From CAYLHS01 sp964496205 (GTDB taxonomy: Bacteria > Actinomycetota > Acidimicrobiia > Spongiisociales > UBA4744), in the NCBI GenBank assembly GCA_964496205.1, contig CAZBXV010000012.1, forward strand, positions 1-48,638: 48,638 nt of DNA. The letters run 5' to 3'. Each line of letters begins with the position of its first letter. Position 1 is the stretch's first letter. The position numbers were made by a program, and so were the translations under genes. Below, in pieces: positions 32,262 through 41,568 of the stretch. The notes under the pieces are model-generated. The model ran no database searches, was not told where the DNA came from, and saw only the letters and a list, made by a program, of their open reading frames with translations.

Positions 32262-33530
32262 CTATTGCATCCACGTCCATCCGGCGAAGCGGGCGCTGTC
32301 GCCGAGGATCTCTTCGATGCGGAGCAGCTGGTTGTACTTGGCGGTGCGCTCACCTCTGGCGGGTGCACCGGATTTCATCTGGAGTGCGTTGGTCGCGACG
32401 GCCAGATGGGAGATGAACGAGTCCTCTGTCTCACCGGAACGGTGGGAGATCATTCGTCCGTAGCCGGCCCGTTCCGCTGTCTCCATCGTGTGCAACGTCT
32501 CGGACAGACTTCCGATCTGGTTGACCTTGATGAGAATCGCGTTCGCGATGCCTGCTTCGATGCCCTTGAGGAGCAGCTTCTCGTTGGTCACGAAGTTGTC
32601 GTCACCCACGAGCTGCACCTTTTCGCCGAGCCGGTCAGTGAGCAGCTTCCATCCGTCCCAGTCGTTTTCGGCGACGCCGTCCTCGATGAGCACCATCGGG
32701 AACTCGTCGACGATGCCTTCGAGGTAGTCGACCATCTCGGCGGACGAGATCTTCGTGCCCTCCATCCGGTACATGCCGTCCTCGTACATCTCCGAGGACG
32801 CTGAGTCGATGGCGATGGCCACATCCTCGCCGGGTGCGTAGCCGGCCGCCGAGATCGCCTCGACGAGCAGTTCGACGGCCGAACGGTTGGACGGAAGGTT
32901 GGGTGCGAATCCGCCTTCGTCTCCGACGCCCGATGCCAGGCCCTTGGAAGCAAGGACCTTCTTGAGTGTGTGATAGACCTCGGCACCCGCCCGCAGCGCC
33001 TCTCGGAAGGTGGGCGCTCCACCGGGTACCAGCATGAACTCTTGGATGTCGACATCGTTGGCGGCATGCACGCCACCGTTCAGAACGTTGAGGAACGGGG
33101 TCGGCAGAACACGTCCCTTCGTTCCACCGAGATAGCGGAACAACGGAATGTTGAGTGCGCCGGCGGCCGCACGGGCGGTCGCCATGGACACGCCCAGGAT
33201 GGCGTTGGCGCCAAGACGCGACTTGTCGGGTGTGCCGTCGAGGTCGATCATCGCCTGATCGATGCCCTCCTGATCGGTCGCGTCGCGTCCGATCACGGCA
33301 GGAGCGATCTCGTCTCTGATGTTGGCGAGAGCCCGCTCTACACCCTTGCCGCCGTAGCGGTCTCCACCGTCTCGAAGCTCGAGCGCTTCGAGTTCCCCTG
33401 TCGACGCACCGGAAGGAACCGCCGCCCTTCCAAACGCTCCGTCAGCGAGGAACACTTCGGTTTCGACGGTCGGGTTTCCCCGTGAGTCGAGGATTTCGCG
33501 GGCCTTCACCCCGCTGATCGTGGTGTTCAT
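32262..33530 (-). CDS. eno: Enolase
   Basis: This 422-aa glycolytic enzyme interconverts 2-phosphoglycerate and phosphoenolpyruvate. The N-terminal REILDSRGNPTVE and PSGASTGELEALELRD, catalytic-glutamate loop GVGDEGGFAPN, metal ligands in AIDSASSE, LIEDGV and VGDDNFVTN, lysine in ILIKVNQIGSL and SHRSGETEDS are all present. The ATG at 33530 follows AGGAGGGCC. Two positions differ from the usual consensus (GDDNF for GDDLF, ISHLAVAT for IADLAVAT) but neither is catalytic. It lies between mazG (22 nt upstream) and ftsB. Confidence 0.97.
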   Translation of the reverse strand: MNTTISGVKAREILDSRGNPTVETEVFLADGAFGRAAVPSGASTGELEALELRDGGDRYGGKGVERALANIRDEIAPAVIGRDATDQEGIDQAMIDLDGTPDKSRLGANAILGVSMATARAAAGALNIPLFRYLGGTKGRVLPTPFLNVLNGGVHAANDVDIQEFMLVPGGAPTFREALRAGAEVYHTLKKVLASKGLASGVGDEGGFAPNLPSNRSAVELLVEAISAAGYAPGEDVAIAIDSASSEMYEDGMYRMEGTKISSAEMVDYLEGIVDEFPMVLIEDGVAENDWDGWKLLTDRLGEKVQLVGDDNFVTNEKLLLKGIEAGIANAILIKVNQIGSLSETLHTMETAERAGYGRMISHRSGETEDSFISHLAVATNALQMKSGAPARGERTAKYNQLLRIEEILGDSARFAGWTWMQ

Positions 33531-33552
33531 CGGCCCTCCTTGTATGCCGAAT

Positions 33553-35013
33553 CTAGTCATTCGAAGCCTCCGCTTCGTGCCTTTCGGCCGCCTTCGCGGC
33601 GGCCCACATCTGGTCGAGCTCTTCGAGCGTCGCCCCTTCGAGGTCGTGCGACTGTTCCATCCATCGGAACCTCGTCGTGAAACGATCGACTGCTCCGCGG
33701 AGCGCGACTTCGGGATCAAGAGAGAGGTGTCTGCTGAGATTCACCACCGAGAACAACACGTCCCCGAGTTCGGCTTCGGCTTCGGCGTGGTTGTCGAGCA
33801 CCTCTCCGAGTTCGCTCACCTCTTCGTGGATCTTGTCCATGACGGCATTCGGTTCGTACCAATCGAAACCGACCGATGCGGCCCGGCGCTGGATCTTTGC
33901 TGCTCTCTCCAAACCGGGAAGACCCGCAGGGACGTCGTCCATCAGCGATACCCTCTGCTTCTCGTCCTGTTTGATCTGCTCCCAATTGCGAAGGACATCG
34001 TCGACCCCGTCCACATCTACATCACCGAACACGTGAGGGTGACGCCGCACCAGCTTGCGCCGGAGCGTTTCCGCCACGTCCTCGATGCCAAACGCACCCG
34101 CTTCTCTGGCCATGATCGTGTGAAACACAACTTGGAGGAGCACGTCTCCGAGTTCTTCTTCGACATCGGCGTACGCCCCGTAGTCGGGTTCGCCACCAGG
34201 AGCCTCGGGCGGGAGCGCCGACAGTGCATCCGCCAGCTCGTACGTCTCTTCGATCAGGTTCCGGACAAGTGAATGGTGGGTCTGCTTGCTGTCCCACGGG
34301 CACTCTCGACGAAGACGTCGCATCGTCGAGAGAAGGCCGGGCCATCCCGCGGGAGGGGGATCCACATAGAGCGTTGTCCTGAGCCCGGCCATCGTCCCAT
34401 CGACATCGGTCAAGGTGATCCGGTCGATCGTTGCCTCGGTCGCCCCAAGCTCCCTGGCTACGACAACCTCGGTCGAACCGTCGAGAACGGCGAGGAGCCT
34501 GTCCCGCACGTCCCCGAGCACCATCGGCGTGTCGACCTGCGCGATGACGGTCGGGAGGTGCAGCAAGAGGGGCTTCGGGAGGTCGCGTGCGTCGAGGATC
34601 TGGAGGCCGAGCAGATCGATTCCCAGCTCGCCCGCGAGGATGTCGAGAAACGACTCACCGGCAACGACTTCGACTGCGATCCCCTCGGTGGCGGCTAGGT
34701 CGACAATCAGGCCGGTGGTTCGTTCGGCGACAAGTGGGCTGCCCGGAAGCCCGACCACCACGTCGGCATGGGCGGCGGCTTCGATGACTCTTCGAGCGAG
34801 CCGTTCGTAGACGGCATCGAACGTCTCGGCCGCTGCATAGAGGTCATCACCCGACGCAACCTCCCGCCGAGTCGCGAGAGCGCGGGCGGCGGGATGTTCG
34901 AGTGTGCGCAGGATCACGGTTCTCGACGGATCGTTGAGCAACTCCGACGCTCGGCCGGTCACCCGGTCGAGATCGCCGGGACCCAATCCGACGATGGCGA
35001 TCCGGCCGGCCAT
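33553..35013 (-). CDS. mazG: Tetrapyrrole methylase-MazG fusion nucleotide pyrophosphohydrolase (YabN type)
   Basis: This 486-aa protein has an N-terminal tetrapyrrole-methylase-like domain (1 to about 215; RIAIVGLGPGDLDRVTGRA, DVVVGLPGSPLVAE) joined to two MazG repeats (about 235-345, LRRECPWDSKQTHHSLVRNL, EETYELADAL, EEELGDVLLQVVFH; and about 370-470, KIHEEVSELGEVLD, EAELGDVLFSVVN). MazG domains hydrolyse NTPs to NMP and pyrophosphate, cleaning the nucleotide pool. The substrate of the methylase domain is unknown. The start overlaps the upstream parvulin stop by one base (TGATG). Gene order mfd-parvulin-mazG-eno is typical of Actinobacteria. Confidence 0.92.
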   Translation of the reverse strand: MAGRIAIVGLGPGDLDRVTGRASELLNDPSRTVILRTLEHPAARALATRREVASGDDLYAAAETFDAVYERLARRVIEAAAHADVVVGLPGSPLVAERTTGLIVDLAATEGIAVEVVAGESFLDILAGELGIDLLGLQILDARDLPKPLLLHLPTVIAQVDTPMVLGDVRDRLLAVLDGSTEVVVARELGATEATIDRITLTDVDGTMAGLRTTLYVDPPPAGWPGLLSTMRRLRRECPWDSKQTHHSLVRNLIEETYELADALSALPPEAPGGEPDYGAYADVEEELGDVLLQVVFHTIMAREAGAFGIEDVAETLRRKLVRRHPHVFGDVDVDGVDDVLRNWEQIKQDEKQRVSLMDDVPAGLPGLERAAKIQRRAASVGFDWYEPNAVMDKIHEEVSELGEVLDNHAEAEAELGDVLFSVVNLSRHLSLDPEVALRGAVDRFTTRFRWMEQSHDLEGATLEELDQMWAAAKAAERHEAEASND

Positions 35014-35939
35014 CAGGCCGGTGGGTTGACCGTGTAGTCCGGCGATCCGACCCACGTTCCGTACTTGGACGACACGTCGATGGTTGCAGCGTCGAGCTGC
35101 CCCATGATCCAATTGGAGAACAGATCGGAGACCTGAGTCTGTTCGATCTGGTCGCTGAGGTCAGACTTCATCTCGTCGAAGGTCGGAATCGTCAGCGAGT
35201 CGACGATGAGCACGTGGTAGCCGTAGTCGGTCTGCACCGGTCCGTACACCTCGCCGATCGGTGCGTCGAAGATCGCCTGAGCGAACTCCGGAACGTACTT
35301 CGAATTCGGATCGGTAACGCACCCGAGGTCGCCACCGTTCGCTGCGCTGCCGGTGTCTGTCGACACCTCGGCGGCAACGTCGGCAAACGACTCGCCGGCA
35401 TCGAGGCGAGCGATCACGTCGTTGGCCTCTGCCTCGGTCGCAACGAGGATATGGTGAACACACGCGGTCGCTGCCGCGTCCTTGTTGGCGTCGTAGGCGG
35501 CCTGTAGATCCTCTTCGGTGGGTGTCGTGACCTGTGTGGCGAGCTGGTCACTGACCGCACTGCTCAGAAGCTGCTGAACCGCGATGTGGCGGACGGTGTC
35601 ACGCGTGATTCCGTATTTCGTGAGGGACTCGTCGATGGACGCATCATCTGCGCCGATGGTTCCGAGGAGTTCCGTGACTTTGTCATCGATGGCGGTCGGA
35701 TCGAGGGTGATGTTCCACTTCTGCTGGGCTCCCTGCTCGACGACCTTCTCGATGATCAGGTTCCGAAGGTTGGCATCGAAGTCCGTTGTCGCGACCGCCG
35801 CGTCTGCCGGCGACATCGCCTCCACGTCGGCAAGGCTGATGGAAGAGCCGTTCACGGAAGCGATCGACTTCGCGCTGCCTGAACAGGCAGAGACGCCAAA
35901 GACCGCGAAGGCAACAAACAAGAGAAGGATTTTGCGCAC
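35013..35939 (-). CDS. Parvulin-type peptidyl-prolyl isomerase lipoprotein (SurA/PrsA-like)
   Basis: This 308-aa exported chaperone has a signal peptide MRKILLLFVAFAVFGVSAC ending in lipobox VSAC (Cys19), so it is a predicted lipoprotein. A SurA-type N-terminal chaperone region follows (ASVNGSSISLADVEAM, LRNLIIEKVVEQGAQ). The PpiC domain spans about 155-248 (VHHILVATEAEANDVIARL, GESFADVAAEVSTDTGS, NGGDLGCV, YGPVQTDYGYHVLIVDS). It folds secreted proteins outside the cytoplasmic membrane. The GTG start follows AAAGGTGA. It lies between mfd (60 nt) and mazG (overlapping). Confidence 0.9.
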   Translation of the reverse strand: MRKILLLFVAFAVFGVSACSGSAKSIASVNGSSISLADVEAMSPADAAVATTDFDANLRNLIIEKVVEQGAQQKWNITLDPTAIDDKVTELLGTIGADDASIDESLTKYGITRDTVRHIAVQQLLSSAVSDQLATQVTTPTEEDLQAAYDANKDAAATACVHHILVATEAEANDVIARLDAGESFADVAAEVSTDTGSAANGGDLGCVTDPNSKYVPEFAQAIFDAPIGEVYGPVQTDYGYHVLIVDSLTIPTFDEMKSDLSDQIEQTQVSDLFSNWIMGQLDAATIDVSSKYGTWVGSPDYTVNPPA

Positions 35940-35999
35940 GAGAGTTCACCTTTCTGACCAACGAAATAGTAGGCAAGTGGGCAAACAAGCCGAAAAACA

Positions 36000-38900
36000 T
36001 CATCCTTCGGGCGGCCACATCCTCCGGATGAAACGCGTCAACGAGGTGGCGATCTCCGATCGCGGTTTCGGCAAGAACACGACACTCTCCGAGGCCCGCA
36101 GCACCGCCTTGGGGGCGATCCGTTCCAACCGGACCTCCTGGGATGCGGCCAGGTCGACCGGCGCCAATCGTATCTCGCGCCCGAGCGCGACGATCTCGGC
36201 GAGGCCGACGCGCAGCGCCTCGGCTCGCAGCTCCGCGATCTCGAGGAGGGCACCAACCGAGTCCGGCCACGTCCCGTATCGGTCTCTCCACTCCTCCGCC
36301 ACATCGGCAACGTCCTCCACGGTTCGTGTCGTCGCCAGGCGGCGATACGCTTCGAGGCGTGTGTCCTGATCGGGAATGAACTCATCAGGTAGGTACGCGT
36401 CCACCGGAAGCTCGATACGGACTTCTGCCGGCTGATCGTCACTCACCGTCCTGCCCTCCAGCTCGTTGACGGCGTCGGCGACGAGTCGTGCATACAGGTC
36501 GAATCCGACGGCGGCGATGTGCCCAGACTGGACCTCACCAAGGATGCTGCCTGCTCCCCTGATCTCGAGGTCGCGCATGGCGATGTCGAAACCCGAACCG
36601 AGGTCGGTGTGTTCTCCGATCGCCTGCAACCTTCGCCTGGCTTCCTCCGAAAGGGTGTGATCCGGCGGGTGGAACAGGTACGCGTAGGCGCGTTGCGATG
36701 ATCTTCCGACTCTTCCGCGAAGCTGATAGAGCTGTGCCAGGCCGAGCAGATCGGCCCGTTCCACGATGAGCGTGTTGACCGACGGGAGGTCGAGACCCGA
36801 TTCGATGATCGTGGTGGCGACCAAGACGTCGTACCGACGGTTCCAGAAATCGAGCATCACCTGTTCGAGCTGACCCTCGCTCATTTTCCCGTGCGCGACC
36901 CCGCAGCGGGCATTCGGTACGAGTTCTCGCAGCCGTGCGACGGCCCGATCGATCGATTGGATCCGATTGTGGACATAGAAGACCTGGCCCTCACGAAGGA
37001 GCTCTCTCCGAATCGCAGCCGAGACGGACCGCTCGTCGTAAGGACCCACGTAGGTGAGGATCGGGTGTCGGTCCTCGGGGGGTGTCTTGATGTGACTGAC
37101 GTCACGGATGCCGGTCAACGCCATTTCGAGCGTTCTGGGAATCGGTGTTGCCGTGAGTGTGAGCACGTCGACACCGACGCGCAGACGCTTGATGGCATCC
37201 TTCGCTCCCACTCCGAAACGCTGCTCCTCGTCGACGACGAGAAGCCCGAGGTCTTTGAACTTCACATCGTCGCTCAAGAGACGATGTGTGCCGATCACGA
37301 TGTCCACATCGCCACTGGAGATGCCGCGAACGACCGCTCGCTGCTCCGCTGAGGTGAGGAATCTGCTGAGCATGGCGACCTTGACCGGGAACGGGTCGAA
37401 CCGTTCGGTGAACGTTTGGAGGTGCTGTTGCGCGAGCAATGTGGTTGGGCAGAGCACGGCCGCCTGCCGGCCCGCGGAGATCGCACGGAACGCGGCTCGG
37501 ACCGCGACCTCCGTCTTGCCGTAGCCGACGTCGCCAAACACGAGCCGATCCATAGGCCTTTCCGCCTGCATGTCGACCCGCACCTCGTTCATGGCGACAA
37601 GCTGGTCGGGTGTCTCTTCGAACGGGAACGCGTTCGCCAATTCGCGCTGCCACGGCCCGTCGGGACCGGAAGAGTGACCGGCTGCCGTAGCCCTTGCCTT
37701 GTGGAGGCTGACGACCTGTTCGGCAACGGCCGCGACCGCCTTGCGTACGCGGTCCTTGGTCGCCGACCAGTCTGCCCCGCCCATCCTCGAGACTCTCGGC
37801 GTCTCCCCGCCGGTGTATCGCCGGATAGCGGCAAGCTGATCAGTCGGAACATACAGCTTGTCTGCACCGGCATACGCAACGATCAGGTAGTCGCGTTCGA
37901 CACCGGCGACCGTCTTGGCGACCAGCCCCTCGAAGCGGCCTATGCCATGGCGATAGTGGACGACGTAGTCGCCTTCTTGGAGGTCCCGGTAGGTCGCTTC
38001 CTCGGTCCGCAATCTCCGGCTTGGACGTCGATGCGACCGCCGGCGCCCAGCGATCGACTGCTCTCCGAAGACGGCGACGTTGGCAGCTTCGAGATGAAAC
38101 CCTCGATGAATGCCGGTTCCGACGACCGCCGACATGATCTCGTCGAGGTGGTCGATACGCGGCAGGTCGAGTCCGTGTTCGGCCAGCACTCTGCTCACCC
38201 TGTCGGCAGCTGCCTCCCCGTCCATGGCGACGATCGTGGCCACGCCAGACGCGATGAGCCTGCCGAGAGACGTCGCCACCGAGTCGGGGTCGCCTGGAAC
38301 GGCGTCGAGCCCGCTCACCCGCACCACCGTGTCGTCAGGACCTGTCGGCAAAGGTGGTGCGAGAAGTGCGGGCCGGTCCTCAAAAGGAATCGGTAGGTAG
38401 AGGGGAGGGTGATCGGTGGGCGCGTTCCACGTGGGCGCAAGCGCCTCGGCAAGGTCCTGCTCTTCCGACACAAGGTCATAGGCCCTGCCCGCGACTCCAA
38501 CCGGGTCAAACACCACCAGCGTTCCCCCTGGTGGCAGATCGGTCAGAACGGTCGACGGTGGAGCCATCCACGGCAGCCACGACTCGATCCCGGGAAACAC
38601 GATCTTCTGGGCAACCCTGTCCCACGTTTCGGATCCCCACGTCGCGGTGTGGTGGGCGGCGAGCCGAGCCATTTCGTCGTCTGGCCGCACTTCCTTTGGG
38701 GGGTAGGCGACGAGTGAATCCACCACCTGTTCGGAACGCTGCGATGAAACGGAGAACGTTCGTGCGCTTTCGACGTGGTCGCCGAAGAAGTCGAGCCTGA
38801 CCGGTTCCCCGCCTTGGGCGGGAAACACGTCGACGATGCCACCGCGCACCGCGAACTCTCCTCTGGATTCGACACGAGTGGTTCTCGTGTACCCGATGCC

Positions 38901-39332
38901 GGCGAGGGTGACGACGAACCGATCGAAGTCGATGTCCGTACCGACGGTCGCGACAACGGGATCGACCGGCGACGGGCTGACCCGCTGCGCGGCCGCTCTC
39001 GCCGAGGAGATGACGATACCGTGCGACGTCTGGAGGGCATGCCGTGCGTGGGCCCGGCGTGCCATCGTTTCCTCGTTGGGTGAGACATGCTCGTACGGCA
39101 GCGTCTCCCATGCCGGGAGGAGGGCGACATCGTCTGTGAAGAGCGACACGTCGTCCAACAGCTCCTCGGCGTCGCGTTCACCTGGGGTCAGCGCCAGGAT
39201 CGGACGACGATGGGCAAGGAGTGACGCGAGGAGGAACGCCCGGCCTGCGGGGGCGATGGAGACCGTCGACGGGGCCGATGGAACAGCCGCGCGGGGCCAG
39301 GTTTCGAGGAGTGGTTGGAGCGGTGCAGACAT
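36000..39332 (-). CDS. mfd: Transcription-repair coupling factor Mfd
   Basis: This 1110-aa translocase removes stalled RNA polymerase and recruits UvrA. UvrB-like N-terminal part (TPGERDAEELLDDVSLFTDD, ETLPYEHVSPNEE), polymerase-interaction domain (YRDLQEGDYVVHYRHGIGRF), then helicase motifs (PFEETPDQLVAMNEV, GDVGYGKTEVAVRAAF, VDEEQRFGVGAKD, LTATPIPRTLEMAL, VATTIIESGLDLPSVNTLI, QLRGRVGRSSQRAYAYL) and a C-terminal TRCF domain are complete. Length fits the family (E. coli 1148). It is first of the run mfd-parvulin-mazG-eno-ftsB-DUF501. Confidence 0.97.
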   Translation of the reverse strand: MSAPLQPLLETWPRAAVPSAPSTVSIAPAGRAFLLASLLAHRRPILALTPGERDAEELLDDVSLFTDDVALLPAWETLPYEHVSPNEETMARRAHARHALQTSHGIVISSARAAAQRVSPSPVDPVVATVGTDIDFDRFVVTLAGIGYTRTTRVESRGEFAVRGGIVDVFPAQGGEPVRLDFFGDHVESARTFSVSSQRSEQVVDSLVAYPPKEVRPDDEMARLAAHHTATWGSETWDRVAQKIVFPGIESWLPWMAPPSTVLTDLPPGGTLVVFDPVGVAGRAYDLVSEEQDLAEALAPTWNAPTDHPPLYLPIPFEDRPALLAPPLPTGPDDTVVRVSGLDAVPGDPDSVATSLGRLIASGVATIVAMDGEAAADRVSRVLAEHGLDLPRIDHLDEIMSAVVGTGIHRGFHLEAANVAVFGEQSIAGRRRSHRRPSRRLRTEEATYRDLQEGDYVVHYRHGIGRFEGLVAKTVAGVERDYLIVAYAGADKLYVPTDQLAAIRRYTGGETPRVSRMGGADWSATKDRVRKAVAAVAEQVVSLHKARATAAGHSSGPDGPWQRELANAFPFEETPDQLVAMNEVRVDMQAERPMDRLVFGDVGYGKTEVAVRAAFRAISAGRQAAVLCPTTLLAQQHLQTFTERFDPFPVKVAMLSRFLTSAEQRAVVRGISSGDVDIVIGTHRLLSDDVKFKDLGLLVVDEEQRFGVGAKDAIKRLRVGVDVLTLTATPIPRTLEMALTGIRDVSHIKTPPEDRHPILTYVGPYDERSVSAAIRRELLREGQVFYVHNRIQSIDRAVARLRELVPNARCGVAHGKMSEGQLEQVMLDFWNRRYDVLVATTIIESGLDLPSVNTLIVERADLLGLAQLYQLRGRVGRSSQRAYAYLFHPPDHTLSEEARRRLQAIGEHTDLGSGFDIAMRDLEIRGAGSILGEVQSGHIAAVGFDLYARLVADAVNELEGRTVSDDQPAEVRIELPVDAYLPDEFIPDQDTRLEAYRRLATTRTVEDVADVAEEWRDRYGTWPDSVGALLEIAELRAEALRVGLAEIVALGREIRLAPVDLAASQEVRLERIAPKAVLRASESVVFLPKPRSEIATSLTRFIRRMWPPEG

Positions 39333-39504
39333 CGCCCGCTACAGCGTAGTGCGATCGGCCCTGCCGGGAATTCCGCGAAAATCAGTCAGTTGCGAGGTAC
39401 GGTAACGCTGGCGGCCACTCGAGTCCCCAGAACTGAACCGATCATACTTCGCAATGCCCCCCAGCGACGGTTCAGCCTCCCAGTCGGGTGGCCGCCTCTA
39501 GTGG

Positions 39505-40467
39505 TCAGGGCTCGAGATATCCGTTCTCTCTGAACCAGGTGATCGTTCGCGCCAACGTCACTTCTGATGGCGTGTATGTGATGCCCAGGTCCCGAGTCGC
39601 GCGAGAGCCATCGTACGTGTGTCCGAACGCGAGCACACGGGCCATCTCCGCGCAGAACCGTGGCCGGCACGTTGCAGCTTCGACGACCCGTCCAATCGCC
39701 ACGAGTGCTGTTGACGGAACTGGGATGACTCGCACACGCACACCGGTGAGTTCGGCAAGTACGTGTGCCGCGTCCCGAGTGTGCATGGAGAACCCGGAGA
39801 GGATGTAGCGTTCGCCCGGCTTTCCGTTGATCTCCGCAAGCAAGTGCCCGCGGGCGGTGTCGGTGATGTCGACCATGCTGACGGTCGTGTCGATCAGAAA
39901 CGGGAGTCTTCCCGACGCGACGGCAAGAAGCAGCCTCCCCGTTCCTGACGCCCGTCCAGGACCTTGAACAGATGACGGGTTGACAGCTACGACCTCGACG
40001 TCCAGCTGTTCACCTAGCGCGACTCGCTCGGCCTCGAACTTGGTGCGTTCGTACTTCGATAGGAAGAAGCCACGATGGGGGGATGCCTCGGATCCGATTG
40101 TCCCCTTGGCCTCACCAATTGTGACCGCCGACGACGTGTACACGACTCGCCGGGCGCCGGCGGCCGCTGCTGCCCGGATCACGTTCCTGGTTCCATCCAC
40201 GTTGATGCTGCGCATCGGCTCGATCGATCGGAGGCACATGGAGTTCATGCCGGCAATGTGATAGACGACATCGACGTCCCTCATTGCCACCACGAGGTCC
40301 GGGTACTCGAGAATGTCGCCCGGTACCGGTTCGGCACCGAGAGCGCTGACCGTGCCTGCCGCCTCGGGTGAACGAGCCATGGCACGAACGTTCCTTCCCT
40401 CCTCGACGAGGAGACGGGTCACTTCGCGCCCTACTACGCCGGAGCCCCCCGTGACGAGAACGGTCAC
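39505..40467 (-). CDS. NAD-dependent epimerase/dehydratase (extended SDR)
   Basis: This 320-aa protein has cofactor loop VLVTGGSGVVGREV, acidic GDILEYPDL, VYHIAG, Ser-Tyr-Lys triad (YTSSAV, YERTK) and substrate-side segment NPSSVQGPGR. It is closest in style to dihydroflavonol reductase/hopanoid-associated epimerase-like SDRs; the substrate is unknown. The GTG start overlaps the pgsA stop (GTGA), so it is translated with the phospholipid synthase gene, hinting at a membrane lipid role, but this is only contextual. Confidence 0.82.
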   Translation of the reverse strand: MTVLVTGGSGVVGREVTRLLVEEGRNVRAMARSPEAAGTVSALGAEPVPGDILEYPDLVVAMRDVDVVYHIAGMNSMCLRSIEPMRSINVDGTRNVIRAAAAAGARRVVYTSSAVTIGEAKGTIGSEASPHRGFFLSKYERTKFEAERVALGEQLDVEVVAVNPSSVQGPGRASGTGRLLLAVASGRLPFLIDTTVSMVDITDTARGHLLAEINGKPGERYILSGFSMHTRDAAHVLAELTGVRVRVIPVPSTALVAIGRVVEAATCRPRFCAEMARVLAFGHTYDGSRATRDLGITYTPSEVTLARTITWFRENGYLEP

Positions 40468-41012
40468 TCGTCGACCTTGCGGGCGATCGCTCCGAACGCT
40501 CGCATATACCCCCATCCGGACGCGATCGTCAGCAGTACCGCGAGCCACATGACCCACTGATCGAGATAGAGGGGCCCAATCGGCTGGAACGGCCGGAGGA
40601 TGGCGAGGACGATCGCCAGATACTGCGCGTTGGCTTTGAGCTTGCCCATGAGTGAGGGCTTGACGACATGCCCCTCGATGGCGACCAGGCCCCTGAGGGT
40701 CATGACGAGGAGTTCCCTGACGATGATGATCAACGCTGCCCACACCGACACCCTGTCGACCGACACGAGCGCCAGCAGCGCTCCCGTGACCAGCACCTTG
40801 TCGGCGATCGAATCGATGAACGTGCCAACGATCGTTCCGACTTTCCACCGCCGCGCAAAATAGCCGTCGAGAAAGTCGGTCCCGGCGGCGAGGACGAACA
40901 GGACGGCCGCGGCGGTGGCGTGCGACGGTCGCGCATTGACGAGCACCAGCACCATGACGACCGGCGTCATCAGGATCCTGGCCATGCCGAGCAGGTTCGG
41001 TATCGACGCCAT
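40464..41012 (-). CDS. pgsA: CDP-diacylglycerol-glycerol-3-phosphate 3-phosphatidyltransferase
   Basis: This 182-aa multi-pass membrane enzyme carries the CDP-alcohol phosphotransferase motif DGX2ARX8GX3DX3D (DGYFARRWKVGTIVGTFID, then SIAD). It makes phosphatidylglycerolphosphate for anionic lipids. ATG 41012 with AAGGAGGAGC is preferred over an upstream frame extension. Downstream, an SDR gene overlaps by 4 nt; upstream, an FxsA gene lies 71 nt away. A phosphatidylinositol-phosphate synthase is a possible alternative, but the N-terminus (SIPNLLGMARILMTP) is PgsA-like. Confidence 0.88.
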   Translation of the reverse strand: MASIPNLLGMARILMTPVVMVLVLVNARPSHATAAAVLFVLAAGTDFLDGYFARRWKVGTIVGTFIDSIADKVLVTGALLALVSVDRVSVWAALIIIVRELLVMTLRGLVAIEGHVVKPSLMGKLKANAQYLAIVLAILRPFQPIGPLYLDQWVMWLAVLLTIASGWGYMRAFGAIARKVDE

Positions 41013-41083
41013 GCTCCTCCTTCCGGACGGGATGCTACCTCTCCGTTCTACCGACACACCGGCCGGTTGATCCGATCCGAGCG

Positions 41084-41512
41084 TCACGAGAATGAGTCGT
41101 CGATCGGGTCAACATCGATCACCTCTCCGGCCGGGCCTGACCGCGAGGAAATGATCGTGAAGCGTGACGAGTAGCGACTCGAGACAACGCGATAGACGAA
41201 GTGACGAACCTGCGGGATCAGCAGCAGGAAACCGAGCGTGTCGGTCAGGAACCCGGGTGAGATGAGGAAGGCGCCGGCGACCAGAATGGCCGCGCCGTCG
41301 CCCAGTTCGCGCCCGGGAAGCTCACCCTGTTGCATTCTCGCTCGGATTCGACCGAGCACCGACAGACCCGCTCGACGGACCAGCGCCGAACCGATCAGAG
41401 CGGTGGCGAGCGCAATGGCGAGGGCCGGACCAAGTCCGATCCTCGACTCCACCCAGAAGAACGTGGCCACCTCGGCGATGGCGACGAGGCCGAAGAGCGT
41501 CAGGAAACTCAC
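41084..41512 (-). CDS. FxsA-family membrane protein
   Basis: This 142-aa protein has membrane segments near the start (LFGLVAIAEVATFFWV), in the middle (GPALAIALATALIGSALV) and late (FLISPGFLTDTLGFLLLIP). The ISPGFLTDxxGFLLLIP block is diagnostic for FxsA, whose E. coli member affects phage F exclusion of T7. The native role is unknown. The GTG at 41512 matches the family N-terminus; a 9-residue longer form from 41539 is possible. It probably precedes pgsA on one transcript. Confidence 0.8.
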   Translation of the reverse strand: MSFLTLFGLVAIAEVATFFWVESRIGLGPALAIALATALIGSALVRRAGLSVLGRIRARMQQGELPGRELGDGAAILVAGAFLISPGFLTDTLGFLLLIPQVRHFVYRVVSSRYSSRFTIISSRSGPAGEVIDVDPIDDSFS

Positions 41513-41568
41513 GTCTTCACGGTACCCGAGCCCGGGCACAACGCCTCACTGATTCATAGACTCGGCAC